Origin: an uncultured Bacilli bacterium | Lineage (GTDB): Bacteria > Bacillota_I > Bacilli_A > RF39 > UBA660 | Assembly: GCA_947626215.1 (NCBI GenBank) | Contig: CANQRJ010000015.1 | Coordinates: 1-18,781 of the forward strand | DNA length: 18,781 nt | Reading direction: 5' to 3' | Shown: positions 8,125 through 14,699 of the stretch, piece by piece | Layout of the letters: every line of letters starts with the position of its first letter | Numbering within the stretch: position 1 is the stretch's first letter | Notes under the pieces: model-generated | Seen by the model: only the letters and a program-made list of their open reading frames with translations | Told to the model about the DNA's origin: nothing | The model's database searches: none | Program-made: the position numbers and the translations under genes

Positions 8125-8150
8125 AAGTGGGCAGAAAACTCCCACTTTTA
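8125..8150 (+). promoter_or_regulatory. Leader hairpin of the rimP operon
   Basis: AAGTGGG (8125-8131) pairs with CCCACTT (8141-8147) around a nine-base loop, followed by a short T-rich stretch (TTTTATT). It lies about 10 bases after the expected transcription start and 20 before rimP. Its position and shape suggest an attenuator or a stabilising 5' hairpin; NusA or RimP feedback would be a guess. Confidence 0.6.
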
Positions 8151-8168
8151 TTCATGAAAGGGTGAGTT

Positions 8169-8432
8169 ATGGAAAAATTAGAAATCATTAAAAATCGAAT
8201 TGAAAAACCCCTTGCAGATTTAAACATTGTGGTAGATTCGATAGAATATGTAAAGGAAGGAAATACCTTTTCTTTAAACATTGTTTTAGATCGAGTAAAT
8301 GGAATCGATATGGAAACAATTGTAAATGCAACAAACCTAATTAATCCAATTATAGATGAATTAGATTTATTTGAAGAATCATACATCTTAGATATATCAA
8401 GTAAGGAAAGAGGAATAAATGATGAACAGTAA
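8169..8432 (+). CDS. rimP: Ribosome maturation factor RimP, N-terminal domain only
   Basis: An 87-residue protein matching the first domain of RimP, which helps mature the 30S subunit. Family marks include the start EKLEIIKNRIEKPLADLNIVV, the strand region SLNIVLDRVNGIDMETIV, and YILDISS, where full-length members continue with PGxxRPL and a C-terminal SH3-like domain. Here the protein reads SSKERGINDEQ and stops, so it is little over half of the usual 150 or so residues. The next gene, nusA, begins inside its last codons and its ribosome site lies in the rimP 3' end, so there is no room for a lost second domain and no sign of a nearby frameshift. GAAAGGGTGAG precedes the ATG. Position before nusA makes the identity firm; whether it still works as a RimP is open. 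Confidence 0.85.
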   Translation: MEKLEIIKNRIEKPLADLNIVVDSIEYVKEGNTFSLNIVLDRVNGIDMETIVNATNLINPIIDELDLFEESYILDISSKERGINDEQ

Positions 8433-9540
8433 AGAATTTATGAAAGCACTAAATCACATTACAGAAGAAAAAAATGTAAGTAAAGATTTTGTGTTAGATG
8501 CAATGGAACAAGCTTTAGCGGCCGCTTACAAAAAAAATTTTGGGAGCAAGACGAATGTTTTAGTAAGAATCAATAGAGAAACCGGAGACATTAAAGTTAT
8601 TTCTTATTATGTCGTAGTAGATGATTTTGATGATGGAACAGAGACAGTGGATGAAGAAGGAAATGTAGTACGTATTCCACCAGAGATTAATCCAGATGCT
8701 CAAATTCTATTAGAAGAGGCAAGAGAAAAAGACCCAACCATTCAAATTGGCGACACCATAGAAGAAGAAGTGACTCCAAAAGATTTTGGACGTGTTGCCG
8801 CGGGAATTGCAAAACAAGTATTAACTCAAAAAATACGAGAGGCAGAACGTGCTCAAATACTAGAAGAATTTTCTGATAAAGAAGGCGAGATGATGATGGG
8901 CCTACTTGCCATGGAAGATCAAAAAAATTATTATGTGGACTTAGGGCGTTCAAGAGGTATCTTACCAAAATCAGAAATGATTCCTGGAGAAACTGTAAAA
9001 ATGGGTTCAAGCATTCGAGTATATATTACCAAAGTAGAAGAAACCCCAAAAGGACCATTCATATTATGTTCTCGTAAACATTACGGATTTGTAAAACGTT
9101 TATTTGAAACAGAAATTCCAGAACTTGTAGATGGAACCATTGAATTATATGCCGTAGTTCGTGATCCTGGAGTTCGTAGTAAAGTAGCCGTATTCTCAAA
9201 TAATCCTAATGTAGATCCTATCGGCGCTTGTATTGGAGCAAACGGAACGAGAATTGCGAATATTTTAAAAGAATTAAATGGCGAAAAAGTAGATTTAGTA
9301 AAATATTCAGAAAATAAAGAAGAATTTATTCAAAATGCTTTATCACCTGCAAAAAATGTAACCGTAAATATTCTAGATCCAGTAAAAAAAGAGGCTCTTG
9401 CTATTGTAACAGACGAAAATTTATCTTTAGCAATTGGTAAAAAAGGAAGTAACATTAAACTTGCTAGTCGTCTTACAAAATATAAAATTGAAGTAAAATC
9501 TTTAGCTCAAATCAATGAAGAAGGAAATAAATCATCATGA
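8422..9540 (+). CDS. nusA: Transcription termination/antitermination protein NusA
   Basis: A 372-residue NusA that binds RNA polymerase and nascent RNA, modulating pausing, termination and antitermination. Order of domains: N-terminal RNA-polymerase-binding domain (about 1-130), S1 domain (about 150-225, YYVDLGRSRGILPKSEM), KH1 (about 245-310, with GACIGANG) and KH2 (about 328-362, with AIGKKGSNIKLA). It lacks the extra C-terminal acidic repeats of E. coli NusA, as is usual in Bacillota. Two adjacent ATGs occur at 8419 and 8422; the second sits eight bases after AGAGG and is preferred, but the first is possible. It overlaps the end of rimP and, by ATGA, the start of rnpM, so translation is likely coupled. 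Confidence 0.96.
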   Translation: MNSKEFMKALNHITEEKNVSKDFVLDAMEQALAAAYKKNFGSKTNVLVRINRETGDIKVISYYVVVDDFDDGTETVDEEGNVVRIPPEINPDAQILLEEAREKDPTIQIGDTIEEEVTPKDFGRVAAGIAKQVLTQKIREAERAQILEEFSDKEGEMMMGLLAMEDQKNYYVDLGRSRGILPKSEMIPGETVKMGSSIRVYITKVEETPKGPFILCSRKHYGFVKRLFETEIPELVDGTIELYAVVRDPGVRSKVAVFSNNPNVDPIGACIGANGTRIANILKELNGEKVDLVKYSENKEEFIQNALSPAKNVTVNILDPVKKEALAIVTDENLSLAIGKKGSNIKLASRLTKYKIEVKSLAQINEEGNKSS

Positions 9541-9800
9541 AAACGCGTAAAATACCTATGAGGACTTGTGTAGTAACCAAAGAAAAATTTGAAAAAAAAG
9601 AACTCATACGAGTAGTAAGAACCCCTCTAGGAAATGTAGAAATAGATCCTACAGGTAAGAAAAATGGCAAAGGAGCTTATTTAAAACTAGATGAAGAAGT
9701 GATTCAAAAAGCAAAAAAAAATAAAGCGTTAGACAGAGCTTTAGAAGTGAGTGTTCCTGAAAGTATTTATGAAGAATTAATGAATTTATTAAATAAATAG
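9537..9800 (+). CDS. rnpM: YlxR-family RNase P modulator RnpM (DUF448)
   Basis: An 87-residue YlxR/DUF448 protein, a small RNA-binding protein that in Bacillus has been described as a modulator of RNase P. Recognisable parts are PMRTCVVTKEKFEKKELIRVV near the start and the family loop GKKNGKGAYL (about 42-51, usually GRGAYL). It shares ATGA with the nusA stop and is followed 15 bases later by infB. In many Bacilli a ylxQ gene for an L7Ae-like protein comes next; it is absent here. Confidence 0.93.
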   Translation: MKTRKIPMRTCVVTKEKFEKKELIRVVRTPLGNVEIDPTGKKNGKGAYLKLDEEVIQKAKKNKALDRALEVSVPESIYEELMNLLNK

Positions 9801-9815
9801 AAAGGATGTGTTCAT

Positions 9816-11924
9816 ATGACAGTCAAAGAATATGCTAGTAGTGTTGGATTAAGTGTCGCAGAGATTTTAAAAAAATGCGAAATTCTTGGAATTGAAGTAA
9901 AACATGCCGATGATGTATTATCAGATGATGATGTCATTAATCTAGATTTTGCCACAAATTTAATTAGTACAGAAAGTGATTCTACCTATGAAGAAGAAGA
10001 TTCGATGGATGAAGTCGTAGAAGAGCTTGTCGCATCAACGAATGTTCATACGATGAATCCAGAAACCAAAAAACAAAAATTAAAAAAACGTAGTGAGTTA
10101 GAAAATAGCAAAAACGAATACATGAATAAAAGAAAAGAAATGTACAAACATAAAGAAAAACTCATGACGAATCAAGTACAAGAAGATGTAATTTTATACC
10201 ATAATGGAATGACAGTTTCTGATTTAGCCCAAGAATTAAATATCAGTGGAACTGATATCATAAAAAAATTAATGGGTCTTGGATTAATGGTGTCTTTAAA
10301 TGAACCAATTGATTTTGACAATGCCGAGATTATAACTTTAGATTATGGGAAAACCTTAAAGAAAGAAGAAACACAAGACGTTACAAATTTTGAAGAATAT
10401 GAAGTAAATGATAAAGAAAGTGATTTAGTTTTACGTCCTGCCGTCGTGACCATTATGGGTCATGTAGACCATGGCAAAACCACTCTCTTAGATTATATAC
10501 GTCATAGTAAAGTAGTTGATAGTGAATTTGGTGGAATTACTCAACATATTGGAGCTTACCAAGTAGAACATAATGGACAAAAAATTACGTTTATTGATAC
10601 GCCAGGTCATGCAGCTTTTACAGAGATGAGAGCAAGAGGAGCAAGTGTCACTGATATCGTAATTATCATTGTAGCCGCAGATGATGGAGTCATGCCACAA
10701 ACAAAAGAGGCAATTGATCATGCAAGAAGTGCGAAGGTTCCAATTATTGTAGCTATTAATAAAATTGATAAACCAAATACAAATGTAGAAAGAATTATGG
10801 AAGAAATGGCAAACCTTGGTGTAAATCCAGAAGCCTGGGGTGGCGACATTCCATTTGTAAAAATTTCTGCTCATACAGGAGAAGGAGTCGATTTACTTCT
10901 TGAGACCATTCAAACCATTAGTGAAGTAAATGGCTATAAAGCAAATCCAAATCGATATGCCATGGGTACTGTAATTGAATCCAAAATGGATAAAAATATT
11001 GGAGGAGTCGCATCCTTATTAATTCAAAATGGAACTCTTCGTTTAGGAGACCCTGTTGTAGTAGGAACTTCTTTTGGGAAAATAAGAACCATGAAAAATG
11101 ATTTAGGAGTATCGATTGTAGAGGCCGGTCCATCCACACCAGTTGAAGTCACCGGAATCCAAGGTTCTCCTAGTGCCGGAGATAAATTCATGGCTTTTGA
11201 AACAGAAAGTGAGGCCAAAGAAATTGCATCAAAAAGATTAGATGCATCAAAAATGGTCAAAAATAAAAAAGAAGTCGTTTCTTTAGATGATTTATTTGCA
11301 AGTATTCAATCAGGACAAAAAGAAATCAATGTTGTCTTAAAAGCCGATGTTCGTGGTAGTGAAGAGGCCGTTCGAAATGCTTTAGAAAAAATCGATGTAG
11401 AAGGTGTCAAAGTAAATGTCATAAGAAGTGGAATCGGAACCATTACCGAAAGTGATGTCGTACTTGCCAATGCATCAAATGCCATTGTAATTGGATTTAA
11501 TGTCATGCCATCTTCTATTACAAAAGAAGTCGCAAAAGAATATGGAGTAGACATTCGTCTTTATACGATCATTTACAAAGTAATTGAAGAAATGGAAATG
11601 GCTATGAAAGGTTTATTAGAACCAGAATATGAAGAAAAAACATTAGGAAGTGCCGAAATTCGTAAAATCTTTACTTTCTCTAAAGTGGGAAAAATTGCCG
11701 GTTGTTATGTAACAGATGGCATCATGAAAAGTGGAGCTAGTGCAAGAGTAATTCGAGATGGGGTCATCCTATACGATGGAAAAATTGCATCCATTCAAAG
11801 AGAAAAAGATCAAGCAAAAGAAGTGAAAAAAGGTTTTGAATGTGGAATTACTCTAGAAAACTTTAGTGATATCAAAGAAGGAGATACCATTTCTAATTAT
11901 GAAATGGTAGAAATAAAAAGATGA
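9816..11924 (+). CDS. infB: Translation initiation factor IF-2
   Basis: A 702-residue IF-2, the GTPase that positions initiator tRNA and joins the ribosomal subunits. Two IF2-N type segments occur (about 1-50 and 125-175), separated by a short Lys/Glu-rich linker; this compact N-terminus fits a small Bacillota IF-2. G motifs are intact: G1 GHVDHGKTT (215-223), G3 DTPGH (261-265), G4 NKID (315-318). Domains II, III and the initiator-tRNA-binding C-terminal domain follow through to EGDTISNYEMVEIKR. The ribosome site AAAGGATGTG precedes ATG 9816. It overlaps rbfA by ATGA. Confidence 0.97.
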   Translation: MTVKEYASSVGLSVAEILKKCEILGIEVKHADDVLSDDDVINLDFATNLISTESDSTYEEEDSMDEVVEELVASTNVHTMNPETKKQKLKKRSELENSKNEYMNKRKEMYKHKEKLMTNQVQEDVILYHNGMTVSDLAQELNISGTDIIKKLMGLGLMVSLNEPIDFDNAEIITLDYGKTLKKEETQDVTNFEEYEVNDKESDLVLRPAVVTIMGHVDHGKTTLLDYIRHSKVVDSEFGGITQHIGAYQVEHNGQKITFIDTPGHAAFTEMRARGASVTDIVIIIVAADDGVMPQTKEAIDHARSAKVPIIVAINKIDKPNTNVERIMEEMANLGVNPEAWGGDIPFVKISAHTGEGVDLLLETIQTISEVNGYKANPNRYAMGTVIESKMDKNIGGVASLLIQNGTLRLGDPVVVGTSFGKIRTMKNDLGVSIVEAGPSTPVEVTGIQGSPSAGDKFMAFETESEAKEIASKRLDASKMVKNKKEVVSLDDLFASIQSGQKEINVVLKADVRGSEEAVRNALEKIDVEGVKVNVIRSGIGTITESDVVLANASNAIVIGFNVMPSSITKEVAKEYGVDIRLYTIIYKVIEEMEMAMKGLLEPEYEEKTLGSAEIRKIFTFSKVGKIAGCYVTDGIMKSGASARVIRDGVILYDGKIASIQREKDQAKEVKKGFECGITLENFSDIKEGDTISNYEMVEIKR

Positions 11925-12268
11925 GCGAGATTAAATTTCAAAGAATCAACGCCGAATTAGTTCGAACAATTTCGGAAACCTTATTATTAGAAACAAATGA
12001 TGAATTTTTAAAGACGATTACAATTACGGGAGCCGATATTTCTCATGACTTATCTTATGCAAAAATTTATTTTACGAGTATTTTAGAAAAAGATAAAAAA
12101 GAATTAGAAAAAGAGATGGAAGAGTCATCCACCTTTATTCGTAAATTTGTTGCCGAAAAAATGGATTTAAGACAAACTCCAAAATTAAAATTTATATATG
12201 ATGAATCGATTGAATATGGAAATAAAATAGAACATATTTTAAATGAAATTCATGAAAAAGAACAGTAA
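11921..12268 (+). CDS. rbfA: Ribosome-binding factor A
   Basis: A 115-residue RbfA, a KH-type cold-shock factor needed for late 30S maturation and 16S rRNA 5'-end processing. The family pattern is clear: basic N-terminus with RTISETLLLE, then ITGADISHDLSYAKIYFT (36-53), and the closing region LRQTPKLKFIYDESIEYGNKIEHIL. Its start overlaps the infB stop in an ATGA, so it is translationally coupled. Its stop lies within the predicted terminator, making it the last gene of the rimP operon. Confidence 0.95.
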   Translation: MSEIKFQRINAELVRTISETLLLETNDEFLKTITITGADISHDLSYAKIYFTSILEKDKKELEKEMEESSTFIRKFVAEKMDLRQTPKLKFIYDESIEYGNKIEHILNEIHEKEQ

Positions 12269-12285
12269 AATCTGTTTTTTTTATT
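12256..12285 (+). terminator. Intrinsic terminator ending the rimP-rbfA operon
   Basis: AACAG (12261-12265) pairs with CTGTT (12272-12276) around TAAAAT, and the preceding A run can extend the stem into the following run of eight Ts. The rbfA stop codon is in the loop. The GC core is weak but the T tract is good. Confidence 0.6.
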
Positions 12286-12297
12286 TAAAATAAATAC

Positions 12298-12326
12298 TTG
12301 AATGTTATAGTAGAGAAAGTTATAAT
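12298..12326 (+). promoter_or_regulatory. Promoter of truB
   Basis: TTGAAT (12298-12303), 17-base spacer, TATAAT (12321-12326). It lies just after the terminator, so truB has its own transcription unit here. Confidence 0.8.
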
Positions 12327-12351
12327 ATAAATAATTTAAAAAGGAGGGTTT

Positions 12352-13191
12352 ATGCAAGACGGTGTTATATTTATAGAAAAACCAAAAAATTGGACGAGTA
12401 GAGATGTGGTAAATCAAATTTCTAAAATATTTAATACAAAAAAAGTAGGACATACAGGAACATTAGATCCTATTGCTAAAGGAGTATTAATCGTTTGTTT
12501 AGGAAAATATACAAAACTTGTAAATTTATTAACGAATACTTCTAAAACATATATTGCAACTATGAAACTTGGAATAGAAACAGATACCTTAGATATTACA
12601 GGAAATATAATAAAAACTGAAGAATTCAATATTTCTGAAGAAAAAATTAGAATGGCTTTTCAAAATTTTCCTAAAAAATATAATCAAGAAGTTCCATCTT
12701 TTTCTGCAATCAAAGTAAAAGGAAAAAAATTATATGAATATGCTAGAAAAAATATAAAAGTAGAGTTACCAAAAAAAGAAGTTGAAATTTTTTCTTTAAA
12801 AATTTTAGAAATAAAAAAGGATACAATTATTTTTGAAGCAAATGTTTCTAAAGGAACATATATTAGAAGTCTAATAAGAGATTTAGCATATCAAATGAAA
12901 ACCGTTGGAACCATGACAGATTTAATAAGGACAAAACAAGGAAATGTAATGTTACAAGATTGTATTCCTTTAGAAAAAGTAACTAAAAATACATCTTTAA
13001 AACAATTAAAAGATTTATTCTCATTTCCTTCTATAGAAATAAATGAAGAAGAAGTAAAGAAAGTACAAAATGGAAATTCAATAAAATTAACAACAAATGA
13101 AGAAACCATATTTTTAACCAAAAATAAAGAACCAATAGCAATTTATAAAAAAAATGAAAATAAATACATTATGATATTTAAGGCGATATAA
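12352..13191 (+). CDS. truB: tRNA pseudouridine(55) synthase TruB
   Basis: A 279-residue TruB, which isomerises U55 in the T-loop of tRNAs. The catalytic motif HTGTLDPIAKGVL (34-46) contains the nucleophile D39. Further family blocks are IEKPKNWTSRDVV at 8-20, QEVPSFSAIKVKGKKLYEYAR in the middle, and KGTYIRSLIRDLA, the RNA-binding strand. The C-terminal 60 residues would be a reduced PUA-like domain. The ribosome site AAGGAGGG (12341-12348) is near ideal. Unlike its neighbours, truB has a very high share of A/T-ending codons (many ATA, AGA; Ala codons almost all GCA/GCT). It is separated from rbfA by a terminator and promoter, and is coupled to the next gene by a one-base gap. Confidence 0.95.
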   Translation: MQDGVIFIEKPKNWTSRDVVNQISKIFNTKKVGHTGTLDPIAKGVLIVCLGKYTKLVNLLTNTSKTYIATMKLGIETDTLDITGNIIKTEEFNISEEKIRMAFQNFPKKYNQEVPSFSAIKVKGKKLYEYARKNIKVELPKKEVEIFSLKILEIKKDTIIFEANVSKGTYIRSLIRDLAYQMKTVGTMTDLIRTKQGNVMLQDCIPLEKVTKNTSLKQLKDLFSFPSIEINEEEVKKVQNGNSIKLTTNEETIFLTKNKEPIAIYKKNENKYIMIFKAI

Positions 13192-13192
13192 A

Positions 13193-14083
13193 ATGCATGA
13201 TATTTGGAGTCCATGGCATGGGTGTAATAAAATAAGTGAAGGGTGCGCTCATTGTTATATGTATTTTTTAGATAAAATTCATGGCAACAAAGATGGTTCT
13301 ATCATTTATAAGACGAAAGATATGAATTATCCTTTAAAGAAAAATCGTGATGGTTCATATAAAATAAAAAGTGGAGAACAAATAAGAGTCTGTATGTCTT
13401 CTGATTTCTTTTTAAGTGATGCAGATTCTTGGCGTGAGGAAGCATGGGATATCATAAGAAAAAGAAAAGATGTGATTTTCTTTTTACTTACAAAAAGAGC
13501 AGATAGAGTTTTAAATTGCCTTCCAAAAGATTGGGAAAATGGGTATGAAAATGTATTTTTAAATGTGACTTGTGAAAATCAAAAAAGAGCGGATGAAAGA
13601 ATTCCAATTCTTTTATCCATTCCCGCAAAACATAAAGGGATCATGTGTGCTCCTTTTATTGGCCCAATTTCTATTCAAAAGTACTTAGAAAAAGGAGAAA
13701 TAGAGCAAGTCATTGTAGGTGGAGAAAACTACGATGGAGCAAGGCCTTGTCATTTTGAATGGGTACAAAATTTACAAAAAGAATGTGTAAATTATAATGT
13801 AAAATTTTGTTTTATAGAAACAGGAACAAATTTTGTGAAAGACGGCAAAAACTATATTTTAAAAAGTAAGGAATTACAAGCTAAAATGGCATATAAATCC
13901 GGTGTCAATTTTGAAGGTAAAAAAATTTATTTTAAACTATATGATGAATTTAATAATGAATTAAAAGAGGATGAACTTTACAAACCTTATTTTAATGAAA
14001 AGTGTCAAACTTGTGGAAGTAAGCCTATATGTAATGGATGTAGTAAATGTGGTAAATGTAAACCAAAAGAAAAAATTACTTGA
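13193..14083 (+). CDS. DUF5131 (phage Gp37/Gp68-type) protein with cysteine-rich tail
   Basis: A 296-residue protein of the DUF5131 family, also called phage Gp37/Gp68, whose reaction is not established. The N-terminus has the family pattern IWSPWHGCNKISEGCAHCY with C11, C18 and C21, a spacing that suggests an iron-sulfur cluster and a distant link to radical SAM proteins. RVCMSSDFF (about 66-74), FLLTKRADR, and GGENYDGARPCHFEWV (about 176-191) are other family blocks. Beyond the usual core, residues 271-289 hold six cysteines as CxxC-x5-CxxCxxCxxC, which could bind zinc or a second cluster. There is no good ribosome site; the ATG starts one base after the truB stop, so translation is likely coupled. 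It ends inside a bidirectional terminator, overlapping the convergent regulator by eight bases. Confidence 0.82.
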   Translation: MHDIWSPWHGCNKISEGCAHCYMYFLDKIHGNKDGSIIYKTKDMNYPLKKNRDGSYKIKSGEQIRVCMSSDFFLSDADSWREEAWDIIRKRKDVIFFLLTKRADRVLNCLPKDWENGYENVFLNVTCENQKRADERIPILLSIPAKHKGIMCAPFIGPISIQKYLEKGEIEQVIVGGENYDGARPCHFEWVQNLQKECVNYNVKFCFIETGTNFVKDGKNYILKSKELQAKMAYKSGVNFEGKKIYFKLYDEFNNELKEDELYKPYFNEKCQTCGSKPICNGCSKCGKCKPKEKIT

Positions 14084-14103
14084 TTGTCTCAAGTATTTTT
14101 TTT
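14076..14103. terminator. Bidirectional terminator between convergent genes
   Basis: ACTTGA (14078-14083) pairs with TCAAGT (14089-14094) around TTGTC. On the plus strand it is followed by A and eight Ts; on the minus strand it is followed by AATTTTTTC. The stop codons of both convergent genes lie at its edges. Confidence 0.8.
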
Positions 14104-14534
14104 GCATCACTTCTTCCTGTAATCCAATCCATAGAATAATGAAACTTTTTTGCATATTCATAAATGGTATAAGTAGTAGGAAAAGAAATACCATTTTCAT
14201 TTTTAGAAAGAGTGGAGTAATTAACATTTAAAAAGGTTGCCATTTGTCTTAAAGATAAATGATTTTCCATTCTTATTTCTTTCATTCTTTTTCCTACAAT
14301 TTTTGAATCAAAATTGTTTTTTGTCTCACAATGCTTTTCATTTGTTAAACTAAGTAAATAATCAATTCGCACTGAATAAAGGTTTGCTAAACAAACTAAT
14401 TTAGGAATGGAAATCATGTCACTTCCACATTCCCATGCCGCATAAGTACCTCGTTTTACTTGTAATTGTAAAGCAATATAAGCTTGTGAATAATCATAAT
14501 ATTCTCGCATAAATCGAATTCTATCTAAATTCAT
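14076..14534 (-). CDS. Transcriptional regulator with two tandem XRE-type HTH domains
   Basis: A 152-residue protein with two Cro/C1-type helix-turn-helix domains, at about 3-61 (SQAYIALQLQVKRGTYAAWECG) and 80-140 (SLRQMATFLNVNYSTLSKNENG). The two copies are diverged and joined by a short polar linker with one cysteine. No peptidase, kinase or ligand domain is attached. A tandem HTH in one chain could bind a pseudo-palindrome as a monomer. The start at ATG 14534 has GTGGTGATG just before it on the minus strand. It is divergent from the surface-protein operon across 165 bases that hold that operon's promoter, and a 12-base palindrome there could be its operator. Control of the surface genes is inference. 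Confidence 0.87.
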   Translation of the reverse strand: MNLDRIRFMREYYDYSQAYIALQLQVKRGTYAAWECGSDMISIPKLVCLANLYSVRIDYLLSLTNEKHCETKNNFDSKIVGKRMKEIRMENHLSLRQMATFLNVNYSTLSKNENGISFPTTYTIYEYAKKFHYSMDWITGRSDAKKILETIK

Positions 14535-14567
14535 TTCATCACCACTTAGATTTTCTCATTTTAAATG

Positions 14568-14579
14568 AAGAAATTTCTT
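14568..14579. promoter_or_regulatory. Palindrome, possible operator of the double-HTH regulator
   Basis: AAGAAATTTCTT is a perfect 12-base palindrome, 34 bases before the regulator's start and just upstream of the surface-operon promoter. On the minus strand TAAAAT (plus 14558-14563) follows it and could be the regulator's -10, placing the palindrome in the spacer. AT-rich palindromes can arise by chance in such DNA. Confidence 0.35.
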
Positions 14580-14587
14580 TTGAGCAG

Positions 14588-14616
14588 TTGATTTTCAACA
14601 CATAGATTGCTATAAT
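14588..14616 (+). promoter_or_regulatory. Promoter of the tandem surface-protein operon
   Basis: TTGATT (14588-14593), 17-base spacer ending in TGC, and TATAAT (14611-14616), an extended -10. The expected leader of about 75 bases ends with CGGAGGA (14685-14691) before ATG 14700, a strong ribosome site. Confidence 0.85.
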
Positions 14617-14699
14617 ATATATGATATGCAGGATATATTCAACAAACAAGTGGATGAAAGCAAAACGAAAGTATCATACTAAAAACGGAGGAAGTTTAA

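Noticed and set aside
8169..8432. rimP shortened by a sequencing frameshift
   Set aside because: The nusA start and ribosome site follow within the last codons, leaving no downstream sequence that could encode the missing domain in another frame.
10488..11554. Several minus-strand open frames opposite infB
   Set aside because: They lie fully opposite a certain gene and their translations show the low-complexity look of antisense frames.
13961..14231. Open frames on both strands across the DUF5131 end and regulator
   Set aside because: They are out-of-frame shadows of the DUF5131 and HTH genes and lack ribosome sites and recognisable sequence.
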